Origin: Pseudomonas sp. 30_B
GTDB lineage: Bacteria > Pseudomonadota > Gammaproteobacteria > Pseudomonadales > Pseudomonadaceae
Reading direction: 5' to 3'
DNA: 64,000 nucleotides
Assembly: GCF_017491605.1 (NCBI RefSeq)
Contig: NZ_JAFGYY010000001.1
Location: 1 to 64,000, forward strand
Shown piece by piece: positions 56,790 through 64,000 of the stretch (positions are counted from its first letter, which is position 1; every line of letters starts with the position of its first letter). The notes under the pieces are model-generated. The model ran no database searches. It was not told where the DNA came from and was given only the letters and a program-made list of their open reading frames with translations. A program made the translations under genes and the position numbers.

Positions 56790-57308
56790 GTGTCCAATTT
56801 GATTCTGGTAGGCCCGATGGGGGCTGGGAAAAGCACCATCGGGCGTCTTCTCGCCAAAGAGCTTCACCTCGTTTTCAAGGATTCGGATAAAGAGATCGAG
56901 CAGCGCTGCGGAGCCAACATCCCCTGGATATTCGATGTCGAGGGCGAGGCGGGCTTCCGTGAGCGCGAGCAGTCGATGCTTGCCGAGTTGTGCGCCGAAG
57001 GTGGCATGGTCGTCGCCACGGGCGGCGGCGCGGTGATGCGCGATGCCAATCGGCAAATTCTCAAGAACGGCGGCAAGGTGATCTACCTGCATGCCTCGGT
57101 CGAGCAGCAGATTTCCCGCACCGCGCGCGACAAGAACCGCCCGCTGCTGCAGAAGCCCAATCCGGATCAGATCCTGCGTGACCTCATGCAACTGCGTGAT
57201 CCGCTGTATCGCGAAATCGCCGATGTGATCATCGAAACCGACGAGCGGCCACCGCGCCTGGTGGTTCTGGAAATCCTGGAGCGTTTGCGTGAGTTGGAGC
57301 GCCATTAA
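56790..57308 (+). CDS. aroK: Shikimate kinase
   Basis: 172 aa from GTG 56790, the start that gives the family's usual [14 protein letters not shown] beginning and length; a TTG at 56778 would overlap pilQ and add four residues. Neither has a clear ribosome binding site, so translation may be coupled to pilQ, which ends 8 nt before. Walker [27 protein letters not shown] and ATGGGAV (substrate and nucleotide sites) are intact. It phosphorylates shikimate in aromatic amino acid synthesis. Confidence 0.94.
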   Translation: MSNLILVGPMGAGKSTIGRLLAKELHLVFKDSDKEIEQRCGANIPWIFDVEGEAGFREREQSMLAELCAEGGMVVATGGGAVMRDANRQILKNGGKVIYLHASVEQQISRTARDKNRPLLQKPNPDQILRDLMQLRDPLYREIADVIIETDERPPRLVVLEILERLRELERH

Positions 57309-57358
57309 CGGCGCTCCAATCTGCGGTATCCTAGTCCCCTTTCTTGCCTGGGGGTTTC

Positions 57359-58465
57359 ATGCGCACACTCAACGTCGATCTGGCCGATCGCAGCTACCCG
57401 ATCTACATCGGAGAGGGGCTGCTGGATGATCCGCGCTACTTCGAGCCGCACATTCGCGGCCGTCAGGTAGCCATCGTCACCAACGAAACCATCGCGCCGC
57501 TGTACCTGGATCGACTGCAGAAGACCCTGGCCGGCTACAAGGTCATCACGGTCGTGCTCCCCGATGGCGAAGCCTACAAGCAGTGGGAAACCCTGCAGCT
57601 GATCTTCGATGGCCTGCTGACTGCGCGCCATGACCGCAAGACCACCCTGATCGCCCTCGGTGGCGGCGTTATCGGCGATATGACCGGTTTCGCCGCGGCC
57701 TGCTACCAGCGCGGTGTCGATTTCATCCAGGTGCCGACCACCCTGCTGTCACAGGTCGACTCCTCGGTAGGCGGCAAGACCGGTATCAACCACCCGCTGG
57801 GCAAGAACATGGTCGGCGCGTTCTACCAGCCGCAGGCCGTGGTCATCGACACCACCACGCTGCGCACCCTCCCGCCGCGAGAGCTGTCCGCCGGGCTGGC
57901 GGAAGTCATCAAGTACGGCTTCATCTGCGACGAGCCGTTCCTGACCTGGCTGGAAACGCACATGGATGACCTGCTGGCGCTGGAGCCGACTGCGCTCACC
58001 GAGGCCATCGAGCGCTCCTGCGCCGCCAAGGCCCGCGTGGTCGGCGCCGATGAGAAGGAAACTGGTGTCCGTGCGACCCTCAACCTGGGCCATACCTTCG
58101 GCCATGCCATCGAAACCCACATGGGGTATGGCGTCTGGCTGCATGGCGAGGCGGTCGGAGCGGGAACCGTGATGGCACTTGAGATGTCGCATCGGCTGGG
58201 ATGGCTGACAAGTGTCGAGCGTGATCGTGGCATTCGTCTGCTGGCTGCGGCAAAGCTGCCGGTCGTTCCGCCGCAGGAAATGAACGCCGAGCATTTTCTC
58301 GAGCACATGGCCGTCGACAAGAAAGTGCTCGATGGGCGTTTGCGTCTGGTCTTGCTCCAAGGGCTGGGGGCCGCGGTCGTGACCGCCGAATTCCCCCGTG
58401 AGATTCTGGAAGAAACACTGCGCGCTGACTACCAGACACTGGTCGGTCAGGCAGGAGAGCAATGA
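57359..58465 (+). CDS. aroB: 3-Dehydroquinate synthase
   Basis: 368 aa from ATG 57359 with TGGGGG upstream; a start five codons earlier is less likely. NAD-binding [41 protein letters not shown] and metal ligands in [17 protein letters not shown] and LHGEAVGAG identify AroB. It makes dehydroquinate from DAHP, upstream of AroK in the same pathway. Ends 6 nt before the SPOR-domain gene. Confidence 0.97.
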   Translation: MRTLNVDLADRSYPIYIGEGLLDDPRYFEPHIRGRQVAIVTNETIAPLYLDRLQKTLAGYKVITVVLPDGEAYKQWETLQLIFDGLLTARHDRKTTLIALGGGVIGDMTGFAAACYQRGVDFIQVPTTLLSQVDSSVGGKTGINHPLGKNMVGAFYQPQAVVIDTTTLRTLPPRELSAGLAEVIKYGFICDEPFLTWLETHMDDLLALEPTALTEAIERSCAAKARVVGADEKETGVRATLNLGHTFGHAIETHMGYGVWLHGEAVGAGTVMALEMSHRLGWLTSVERDRGIRLLAAAKLPVVPPQEMNAEHFLEHMAVDKKVLDGRLRLVLLQGLGAAVVTAEFPREILEETLRADYQTLVGQAGEQ

Positions 58466-58471
58466 GGTCCC

Positions 58472-60160
58472 ATGTCCAGTTTGCACGCCGATGAGGCCTT
58501 TCTGGCCCACTACCAGTTCAGTCATGACCCGTTTGCACCCCGGGTTCCCGGCTTCAAGTTCTTCCCGGCGCAGCGCAAGCCTGTCCTGGGGCAACTGCAC
58601 CATCTGGCACGCTACAGCCACCTGCTGCTGGCCGTAACCGGCCCGGTCGGTAGCGGCAAGACGCTGCTGCGCCAGGCACTGGTGGCCAGCACCAACAAGG
58701 ACGCGGTTTCCAGCGTGGTCATCTCCGGCCGCTCGGTGACCGACGAAGCCACCCTGCTGCGTCAACTGGCGCAGGGCCTGGGCATCACCCAGACCAGTCT
58801 TGAGCCCATCCTGGCCAAGGTTGCCCAGCTGGCGATCACCGGGCAGGACGTCTATCTGCTGGTGGACGACGCCGAGCAACTGCGTGATGAAGCTCTGGAG
58901 GTCCTGCTGCTCCTGGCCGCCGGCAACACCGAGGCGCGCCTGCACGTCTTCCTGTTTGGCGAACAGGCCCTGCTGTCGCGCCTGGAAGTGTTGTCCGAAG
59001 GCGAAGAACGCTTCCACGCCATCGAACTGCAGCCTTACAGCGAAGAAGAGACCCGCGAATACCTCGCGCAGCGGCTGGAGGGTGCGGGGCAGGGCATCGA
59101 ACTGATTTCCGCCGACCTGCTGGCCGATATCCATGAGCAATCCGGCGGCTGGCCGGGAGCGATCAACCAGGCCGCCCGGGATGCGATGATCGAAGCGATG
59201 CTGGCTGACCGCGGCGGCGCCCGCAAGGCTGCCAGCAGCGGCTTCAAGCTGCCGAAGAAGCACCTGGCCATTCTCGGCGTGGTCGCCATCGGCGTCGTCG
59301 CTGCCTGGTTCATGCAGGGCAAGACCAGCAAGCCTGAAACGACCGGCAACACCGCTGCACAGACATCCTCCCAGCTGCCGCTGGGTGGCGCGGCGCCGCA
59401 GCCGGATGCCCAGCCGAAGCCCGATGCCCAGGGCGGTGGCCCGTCGGTCGAGTTCGCCGGCTCCAACCAGCCGCTGCCGTTGCCGCTGGTAGGCGAAAGC
59501 CAGCCGGTGATCCGCGAACCCATGGCCCAGGCCGGTGGTCAGGAAGATGCCGACGAAGGCGCCATGCCGTCCGCGGCCATTCCGCCAACCGTGACCACTT
59601 CCGCGCCGCCGGTAACGCCGTTGGCCAATAATGGCCCGGCACCCCTGAACCCGGTGCCGCCGGCGCCGACCCAGGCGCAGCCAGCGACGCAACCGACGCC
59701 GAAGCCGGCACCGACCCAGGCTGCTACGCCGCGTCCCGAGCCGGTCAAGCCTGCCGCCACCGCTGCGGCCAAGCCTGCAGCCAAGCCGGCAGCGACCAAG
59801 CCTGCTACCACCGTCGCCAGCGCCAAGCCGGCCACGGCCAGCAAGCCTGCTGCCACCGGTGGCACGGGCAGCAGCAGCTGGTACCAGTCCCAGGCCGGTT
59901 CGCGCTACTCCGTGCAGGTGCTGGGCACCGGCTCGGAAGCCAGTGCCAAGGCCTTCATCAGCCAGCAGGGCGGTGGTGACTACCGTTACTTCCGCAAGAA
60001 CCTGCAGGGCAAGCCGTTCTACGTCGTGACCTACGGCAGCTTCGCCGACCGCACCGCCGCACAGGCCGCGATCAAGAAACTGCCGGCGAAGATCCAGGCC
60101 TCCAAGCCCTGGGCCCGACCCTTCTCCAGTATCCAGCAGGACATCGCCGGAGCGCGCTGA
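58472..60160 (+). CDS. damX: AAA-domain and SPOR-domain membrane protein, DamX-like
   Basis: 562 aa. Residues 1-260 are a cytoplasmic ExeA-like AAA domain: Walker A TGPVGSGKTLLRQ, VYLLVDDAEQLRDEAL, and HYQFSHDPFAPRVPGFKFFP at the start. One membrane helix (about 268-288), then a long Pro/Ala/Lys-rich periplasmic linker (about 290-465) and a C-terminal SPOR domain (about 470-550; RYSVQVLGTGSEASAKAF, FYVVTYGSFADRTAAQAAI), which binds denuded glycan at division sites. E. coli DamX shares the SPOR end; the N-terminal ATPase makes this the longer Pseudomonas form. Confidence 0.88.
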   Translation: MSSLHADEAFLAHYQFSHDPFAPRVPGFKFFPAQRKPVLGQLHHLARYSHLLLAVTGPVGSGKTLLRQALVASTNKDAVSSVVISGRSVTDEATLLRQLAQGLGITQTSLEPILAKVAQLAITGQDVYLLVDDAEQLRDEALEVLLLLAAGNTEARLHVFLFGEQALLSRLEVLSEGEERFHAIELQPYSEEETREYLAQRLEGAGQGIELISADLLADIHEQSGGWPGAINQAARDAMIEAMLADRGGARKAASSGFKLPKKHLAILGVVAIGVVAAWFMQGKTSKPETTGNTAAQTSSQLPLGGAAPQPDAQPKPDAQGGGPSVEFAGSNQPLPLPLVGESQPVIREPMAQAGGQEDADEGAMPSAAIPPTVTTSAPPVTPLANNGPAPLNPVPPAPTQAQPATQPTPKPAPTQAATPRPEPVKPAATAAAKPAAKPAATKPATTVASAKPATASKPAATGGTGSSSWYQSQAGSRYSVQVLGTGSEASAKAFISQQGGGDYRYFRKNLQGKPFYVVTYGSFADRTAAQAAIKKLPAKIQASKPWARPFSSIQQDIAGAR

Positions 60161-60183
60161 AAGGTCGCACTGTCGCAATAATG

Positions 60184-60222
60184 AAAAAGCCGGGCCCCAT
60201 AACATGGGGCTCGGCTTTTTTA
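60184..60222 (+). terminator. Terminator of the pil-aro-damX run
   Basis: AAAAAGCCGGGCCCCAT-AAC-ATGGGGCTCGGCTTTTTT: a long stem with one mismatch and a T6 tail, 25 nt after the damX stop. Confidence 0.9.
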
Positions 60223-60293
60223 TTGGGTTGTTTCTTTGGCTGCATTCTTATAAAAATGCGACATCGGGTGTCGGCAGTGCGTCAAAAAAAACA

Positions 60294-60321
60294 GTGACGC
60301 CAGTCGCGCCGTGTGTACAAT
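60294..60321 (+). promoter_or_regulatory. Candidate gltB promoter
   Basis: GTGACG (60294-60299), 16-nt spacer, TACAAT (60316-60321): 4/6 and 5/6 consensus matches. Transcription would start about 60328, giving a leader near 295 nt that contains the inverted-repeat element at 60385-60587. Confidence 0.5.
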
Positions 60322-60384
60322 GACCTCCCTTTGCCTATCGGAAACTTGCCGCTTGAGCGAGTAGACAGGCAAAGCGCTTGATAG

Positions 60385-60587
60385 AGGGTCTGCTGACGTT
60401 TCGTCATGGCCAGACCGGCACCGCCGCCACGTTGGGTAAGACGTGGCAATTCGCGCGGAACGGTCATTCCAGGTGAACCAGGGGCTGGAGCGGCGCTGCA
60501 CAATAGATGCGGCCCGTGCCTTTGGGGTGCGCGGGAAACAAGCCAGCAAAGGCGAAACCAGGCGATGGCGAAACGTCAGCAGACCCT
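60385..60587 (+). ncRNA. Structured leader element upstream of gltB closed by a 23-bp inverted repeat
   Basis: The left arm 60385-60407 (begins AGGGTCTGCTGACGTTTCG) and right arm 60565-60587 (ends CGAAACGTCAGCAGACCCT) pair over 23 positions, with 22 Watson-Crick pairs and one G-U. The enclosed 157 nt contain further hairpins, for example GCCACGT (60426-60432)/ACGTGGC (60441-60447). The right arm ends 35 nt before the gltB start, so folding could control access to the gltB ribosome binding site. It matches no riboswitch I know. A small mobile element with terminal repeats is the alternative, though I see no target duplication. Confidence 0.5.
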
Positions 60588-60622
60588 GGAAATTAAAAAA
60601 GTTTTGCCGGTGAGAGTTCCCT

Positions 60623-63600
60623 ATGAAAGCAGGTCTGTACCATCCTGAGACGTTCAAGGATAACTGCGGATTCGGTCTGATCGCCCATATGACGGGCGAG
60701 GCAAGCCACGAACTTCTGCAAACCGCCATCGAAGCACTGACCTGCATGACCCACCGAGGTGGGATCAACGCGGACGGGAAAACCGGGGACGGCTGTGGGC
60801 TGCTGATCCAGAAGCCCGACCAGTTCCTGCGCGCCGTGGCCCAGGAATCCTTCGGCGTCGAGCTGCCCGCCCAATATGCGGTGGGCATGGTCTTCTTCAA
60901 CCAGGACCCGGTGAAGGCCGAAGCCGCCCGCGCGAACATGAATCGCGAGATCGAGCGCGCCGGCCTGAAGTTGGTCGGCTGGCGCAAGGTGCCGATCGAC
61001 ACCAGCGTCCTGGGTCGCCTGGCGCTGGAGCGCCTGCCGCAGATCGAGCAGGTGTTCATCGGCGGTGAAGGCCTGTCCGACCAGGAATTCGCGGTCAAGC
61101 TGTTCAGCTCCCGTCGCCGCTCCTCCGTGGCCAACGCCGAGGACGCCGACCACTATGTCTGCAGCTTCTCGCACAAGACCATCATCTATAAGGGCCTGAT
61201 GATGCCGGCGGACCTCGCCGCCTTCTATCCGGACCTCTCCGACGAGCGCCTGAAGACCGCCATCTGCGTGTTCCACCAGCGCTTCTCGACCAACACCCTG
61301 CCGAAATGGCCGCTGGCCCAGCCGTTCCGCCTGCTGGCGCACAACGGTGAGATCAACACCATCACCGGCAACCGCAACTGGGCCCAGGCCCGCCGCGCCA
61401 AGTTCGCCAACGAATGGATGCCGGATCTCGAAGAGCTGGGCCCGCTGGTCAACCGCGTGGGCTCGGACTCCTCCAGCATGGACAACATGCTCGAGCTGAT
61501 GGTCACCGGCGGCATGGACATGTTCCGTGGCCTGCGCATGATCATTCCGCCGGCCTGGCAGAACGTCGAGACCATGGACGCCGACCTGCGCGCGTTCTAC
61601 GAATTCAACTCGTTGCACATGGAGCCGTGGGACGGCCCGGCCGGCGTCGTGCTGACCGATGGTCGCTACGCCGTCTGCCTGCTCGACCGCAACGGCCTGC
61701 GCCCCTCGCGTTGGGTTACCACCAAGAACGGCTACATCACCCTCGCCTCGGAAATCGGCGTGTGGGACTACAAGCCCGAGGACGTGATCGCCAAGGGCCG
61801 CGTCGGCCCGGGCCAGATCCTCGCGGTGGACACCGAGACCGGCCAGCTGCTGCAGACCGAGGACATCGACAACCGTCTGAAGTCGCGCCACCCCTACAAG
61901 CAGTGGCTGCGCCAGAGCGCGCTGCGCATCCAGGCGACCCTGGACGACGACCAGGGCGTGGCCAGCTACGACGGCGACCAGCTCAAGCAATACATGAAGA
62001 TGTTCCAGGTCACCTTCGAGGAGCGTGACCAGGTGCTGCGTCCGCTCGCCGAGCAGGGCCAGGAAGCCGTCGGCTCGATGGGCGACGATACCCCGATGGC
62101 GGTGCTGTCCAAGCGCATCCGTTCGCCGTACGACTATTTCCGCCAGGTCTTCGCGCAGGTGACCAACCCGCCGATCGACCCGCTGCGCGAAGCGATCGTA
62201 ATGTCGCTGGAAACCTGCCTGGGCATCGAGCAGAACATCTTCGAAGAGTCCCCGCACCACGCCAATCAGGCGATCCTGACTACCCCGGTGATCTCCCCGG
62301 CGAAGTGGCGGACCCTGATGAACCTGGAGCGTCCGGGCTTCGACCGTCACCACATCGACCTGAACTACGACGAGTCCGTCGGCCTCGAAGCGGCCGTGCG
62401 CAACATCGCCGACCAGGCTGAGGAGGCCGTGCGCGCCGGCAAGGTACTGCTGGTGCTGTCCGACCGCCACATCGCTCCCGGCAAGCTGCCGGTGCATGCG
62501 GCCCTGGCCGTCGGCGCCGTGCACCATCGCCTGGTGCAGACCGGCCTGCGTTGCGATTCCAACATCCTGGTGGAAACCGCTACTGCCCGTGACCCGCACC
62601 ACTTCGCGGTGCTGGTGGGCTTCGGCGCGTCCGCGGTCTACCCGTTCCTCGCCTACGAGGTGCTGGCCGACCTGATCCGCACCGGTGAAGTGCTGGGCGA
62701 CCTCTACGAGGTCTTCAAGTACTACCGCAAGGGCATCTCCAAGGGGATGCTGAAGATCCTCTCGAAGATGGGCATCTCTACCATCGCCTCCTACCGTGGC
62801 GCCCAGCTGTTCGAAGCCATCGGCCTGTCCGACGAGGTCACCGGCCTGTGCTTCCCGGGTACCCCGAGCCGCATCCAGGGCGCGCGCTTCATCGACATCG
62901 AGAACGAGCAGAAGCTGCTGGCCTTCGAGGCCTGGAACAACCGCAAGCCGATCCAGCAGGGCGGCCTGCTGAAGTTCGTCTACGGCGGGGAATACCACGC
63001 CTACAACCCGGACGTGGTGAACACCCTGCAGGCCGCCGTGCAGCAGGGCGACTATGCCAAGTTCAAGGAATACACCGCGCTGGTCGACCAGCGCCCGGTC
63101 TCCATGCTGCGCGACCTGCTCAAGGTCAAGACCAGCGAGCAGCCGCTGGGCCTGGACGAGATCGAGCCGCTGGAGTCCATCTTCAAGCGCTTCGACGCCG
63201 CCGGCATCTCCCTCGGTGCGCTGTCTCCGGAGGCCCACGAGGCCCTGGCCGAAGCCATGAACCGCCTGGGCGGCCGTTCCAACTCCGGTGAAGGTGGCGA
63301 AGACCCGGCGCGCTACGGCACGCTGAAGAGCTCGAAGATCAAGCAGGTGGCCACCGGCCGCTTCGGTGTGACCCCGGAATACCTGGTCAACGCCGAAGTC
63401 CTGCAGATCAAGGTGGCCCAGGGCGCCAAGCCCGGCGAGGGCGGCCAGCTGCCCGGCGGCAAGGTCAACGGCCTGATCGCCCGCCTGCGCTATGCCGTGC
63501 CCGGCGTGACCCTGATCTCGCCGCCGCCGCACCACGACATCTACTCCATCGAAGACCTTGCCCAGCTGATCTTCGACCTCAAGCAGGTCAACCCGCAGGC

Positions 63601-64000
63601 GCTGGTTTCGGTGAAGCTGGTGTCCGAGCCCGGCGTCGGCACCATCGCCGCGGGCGTGGCCAAGGCCTATGCCGACCTGATCACCATTTCCGGCTACGAC
63701 GGCGGCACCGGCGCCTCGCCGATCACCTCCATCAAGTACGCCGGTTCCCCGTGGGAGCTGGGCCTCGCCGAGGCGCACCAGACCCTGCGCGGCAACGACC
63801 TGCGCGGCAAGGTCCGGGTGCAGACCGACGGCGGCCTGAAGACCGGCCTGGACGTGATCAAGGCGGCCATCCTCGGCGCCGAGAGCTTCGGCTTCGGCAC
63901 CGCGCCGATGATCGCCCTGGGCTGCAAATATCTGCGCATCTGCCACCTGAACAACTGCGCCACCGGCGTTGCCACCCAGAACGACAAGCTGCGCAAGGAC
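60623..64000 (+). CDS. gltB: Glutamate synthase (NADPH) large subunit, 3' partial
   Basis: The first 1126 codons of an expected ~1480; it runs off the right edge. ATG 60623 follows GAGAG. A short propeptide precedes Cys15 (DNCGFG), which becomes the N-terminal nucleophile of the glutaminase domain (about 15-420; [20 protein letters not shown], then [14 protein letters not shown]). The central domain and the FMN-binding synthase domain follow ([29 protein letters not shown]). The [3Fe-4S] ligands are Cys1101, Cys1107 and Cys1112 just before the edge. It makes glutamate from glutamine and 2-oxoglutarate. Confidence 0.97.
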   Translation, partial: MKAGLYHPETFKDNCGFGLIAHMTGEASHELLQTAIEALTCMTHRGGINADGKTGDGCGLLIQKPDQFLRAVAQESFGVELPAQYAVGMVFFNQDPVKAEAARANMNREIERAGLKLVGWRKVPIDTSVLGRLALERLPQIEQVFIGGEGLSDQEFAVKLFSSRRRSSVANAEDADHYVCSFSHKTIIYKGLMMPADLAAFYPDLSDERLKTAICVFHQRFSTNTLPKWPLAQPFRLLAHNGEINTITGNRNWAQARRAKFANEWMPDLEELGPLVNRVGSDSSSMDNMLELMVTGGMDMFRGLRMIIPPAWQNVETMDADLRAFYEFNSLHMEPWDGPAGVVLTDGRYAVCLLDRNGLRPSRWVTTKNGYITLASEIGVWDYKPEDVIAKGRVGPGQILAVDTETGQLLQTEDIDNRLKSRHPYKQWLRQSALRIQATLDDDQGVASYDGDQLKQYMKMFQVTFEERDQVLRPLAEQGQEAVGSMGDDTPMAVLSKRIRSPYDYFRQVFAQVTNPPIDPLREAIVMSLETCLGIEQNIFEESPHHANQAILTTPVISPAKWRTLMNLERPGFDRHHIDLNYDESVGLEAAVRNIADQAEEAVRAGKVLLVLSDRHIAPGKLPVHAALAVGAVHHRLVQTGLRCDSNILVETATARDPHHFAVLVGFGASAVYPFLAYEVLADLIRTGEVLGDLYEVFKYYRKGISKGMLKILSKMGISTIASYRGAQLFEAIGLSDEVTGLCFPGTPSRIQGARFIDIENEQKLLAFEAWNNRKPIQQGGLLKFVYGGEYHAYNPDVVNTLQAAVQQGDYAKFKEYTALVDQRPVSMLRDLLKVKTSEQPLGLDEIEPLESIFKRFDAAGISLGALSPEAHEALAEAMNRLGGRSNSGEGGEDPARYGTLKSSKIKQVATGRFGVTPEYLVNAEVLQIKVAQGAKPGEGGQLPGGKVNGLIARLRYAVPGVTLISPPPHHDIYSIEDLAQLIFDLKQVNPQALVSVKLVSEPGVGTIAAGVAKAYADLITISGYDGGTGASPITSIKYAGSPWELGLAEAHQTLRGNDLRGKVRVQTDGGLKTGLDVIKAAILGAESFGFGTAPMIALGCKYLRICHLNNCATGVATQNDKLRKD

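Noticed and set aside
60385-60587. Reading the gltB leader element as an insertion sequence
   Set aside because: No transposase frame and no flanking target duplication. Kept as an RNA element or at most a MITE-like candidate in the findings.
60593-63946. A 1117-residue open frame on the minus strand opposite gltB
   Set aside because: Shadow frame caused by high third-position GC. It is low-complexity (Gly/Ala/Val/His-rich) with no motifs, and the plus strand holds an unmistakable gltB.

Overview
The window is high-GC gammaproteobacterial chromosome and is almost certainly from a Pseudomonas of the P. aeruginosa / P. nitroreducens type. The evidence is a set of gene blocks typical of that group: dguRABC, pip-dtd, opgGH, rhlE-metF-sahH, gcdHG-gcdR, sahR-like/metK, tkt-epd-pgk-fda and ponA/pilMNOPQ-aroKB-damX-gltB. 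Each block matches what I remember of P. aeruginosa PAO1, but the blocks are joined in a different order, so the backbone looks rearranged rather than foreign. I saw no rRNA, tRNA, CRISPR array, insertion sequence or prophage. Ortholog statements come from recognising the proteins, not from a search.

Layout. (1) 1-4175: the accessory part. A large protein, cut by the left edge, has an M23-peptidase-like N-terminal half with SH3-like repeats and a pesticin/phage-lysozyme-like C-terminal domain. It overlaps a gene for an exported LprI/DUF1311-type lysozyme-inhibitor-like protein. A frameshifted remnant and a second exported unknown protein follow. Base composition falls sharply inside the large gene, exactly where the lysozyme-like domain begins. 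This looks like a type VI secretion (or similar) peptidoglycan effector with its immunity genes. (2) 4191-7775: D-glutamate use (dguR divergent from dguABC). (3) 7782-10267: a NUDIX hydrolase and lipoprotein pair, then pip-dtd. (4) 10469-14606: osmoregulated periplasmic glucan synthesis (opgGH). (5) 14843-17403: a polar amino acid ABC importer. (6) 17607-22340: an RNA helicase, then sahH-metF behind a recognisable SAH riboswitch. (7) 22525-26707: glutarate/glutaryl-CoA catabolism and a thioesterase. (8) 26884-29534: an SsuABC/TauABC-type importer of unknown substrate. (9) 29540-38473: envelope and miscellaneous genes (TPM protein and LemA pair, EamA transporter, membrane-anchored cytochrome c', DUF1090, esterase, phosphoesterase, flavocytochrome reductase, LigB). 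(10) 38683-47107: the SAM cycle (metK with an ArsR-methyltransferase fusion) next to central carbon genes (tkt, epd, pgk, fda), with an MliC-like lipoprotein between pgk and fda. (11) 47177-48949: a lipoprotein, a methyltransferase and a YgjP-like metallopeptidase. (12) 49140-64000: ponA divergent from pilMNOPQ-aroK-aroB-damX, then gltB, which runs off the right edge.

How they work together. The SAM cycle appears under two separate candidate SAH sensors: a riboswitch on sahH-metF, and a DNA palindrome beside the ArsR-methyltransferase gene upstream of metK. pilMNOPQ encode the type IV pilus alignment subcomplex and secretin. Peptidoglycan is a recurring theme: a lysozyme-like toxin, an LprI-like and an MliC-like inhibitor, PonA and a SPOR-domain protein.

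The most interesting unexplained signals are the effector/inhibitor cassette at the left end and a 203-nt structured element, closed by a 23-bp inverted repeat, in the leader of gltB.
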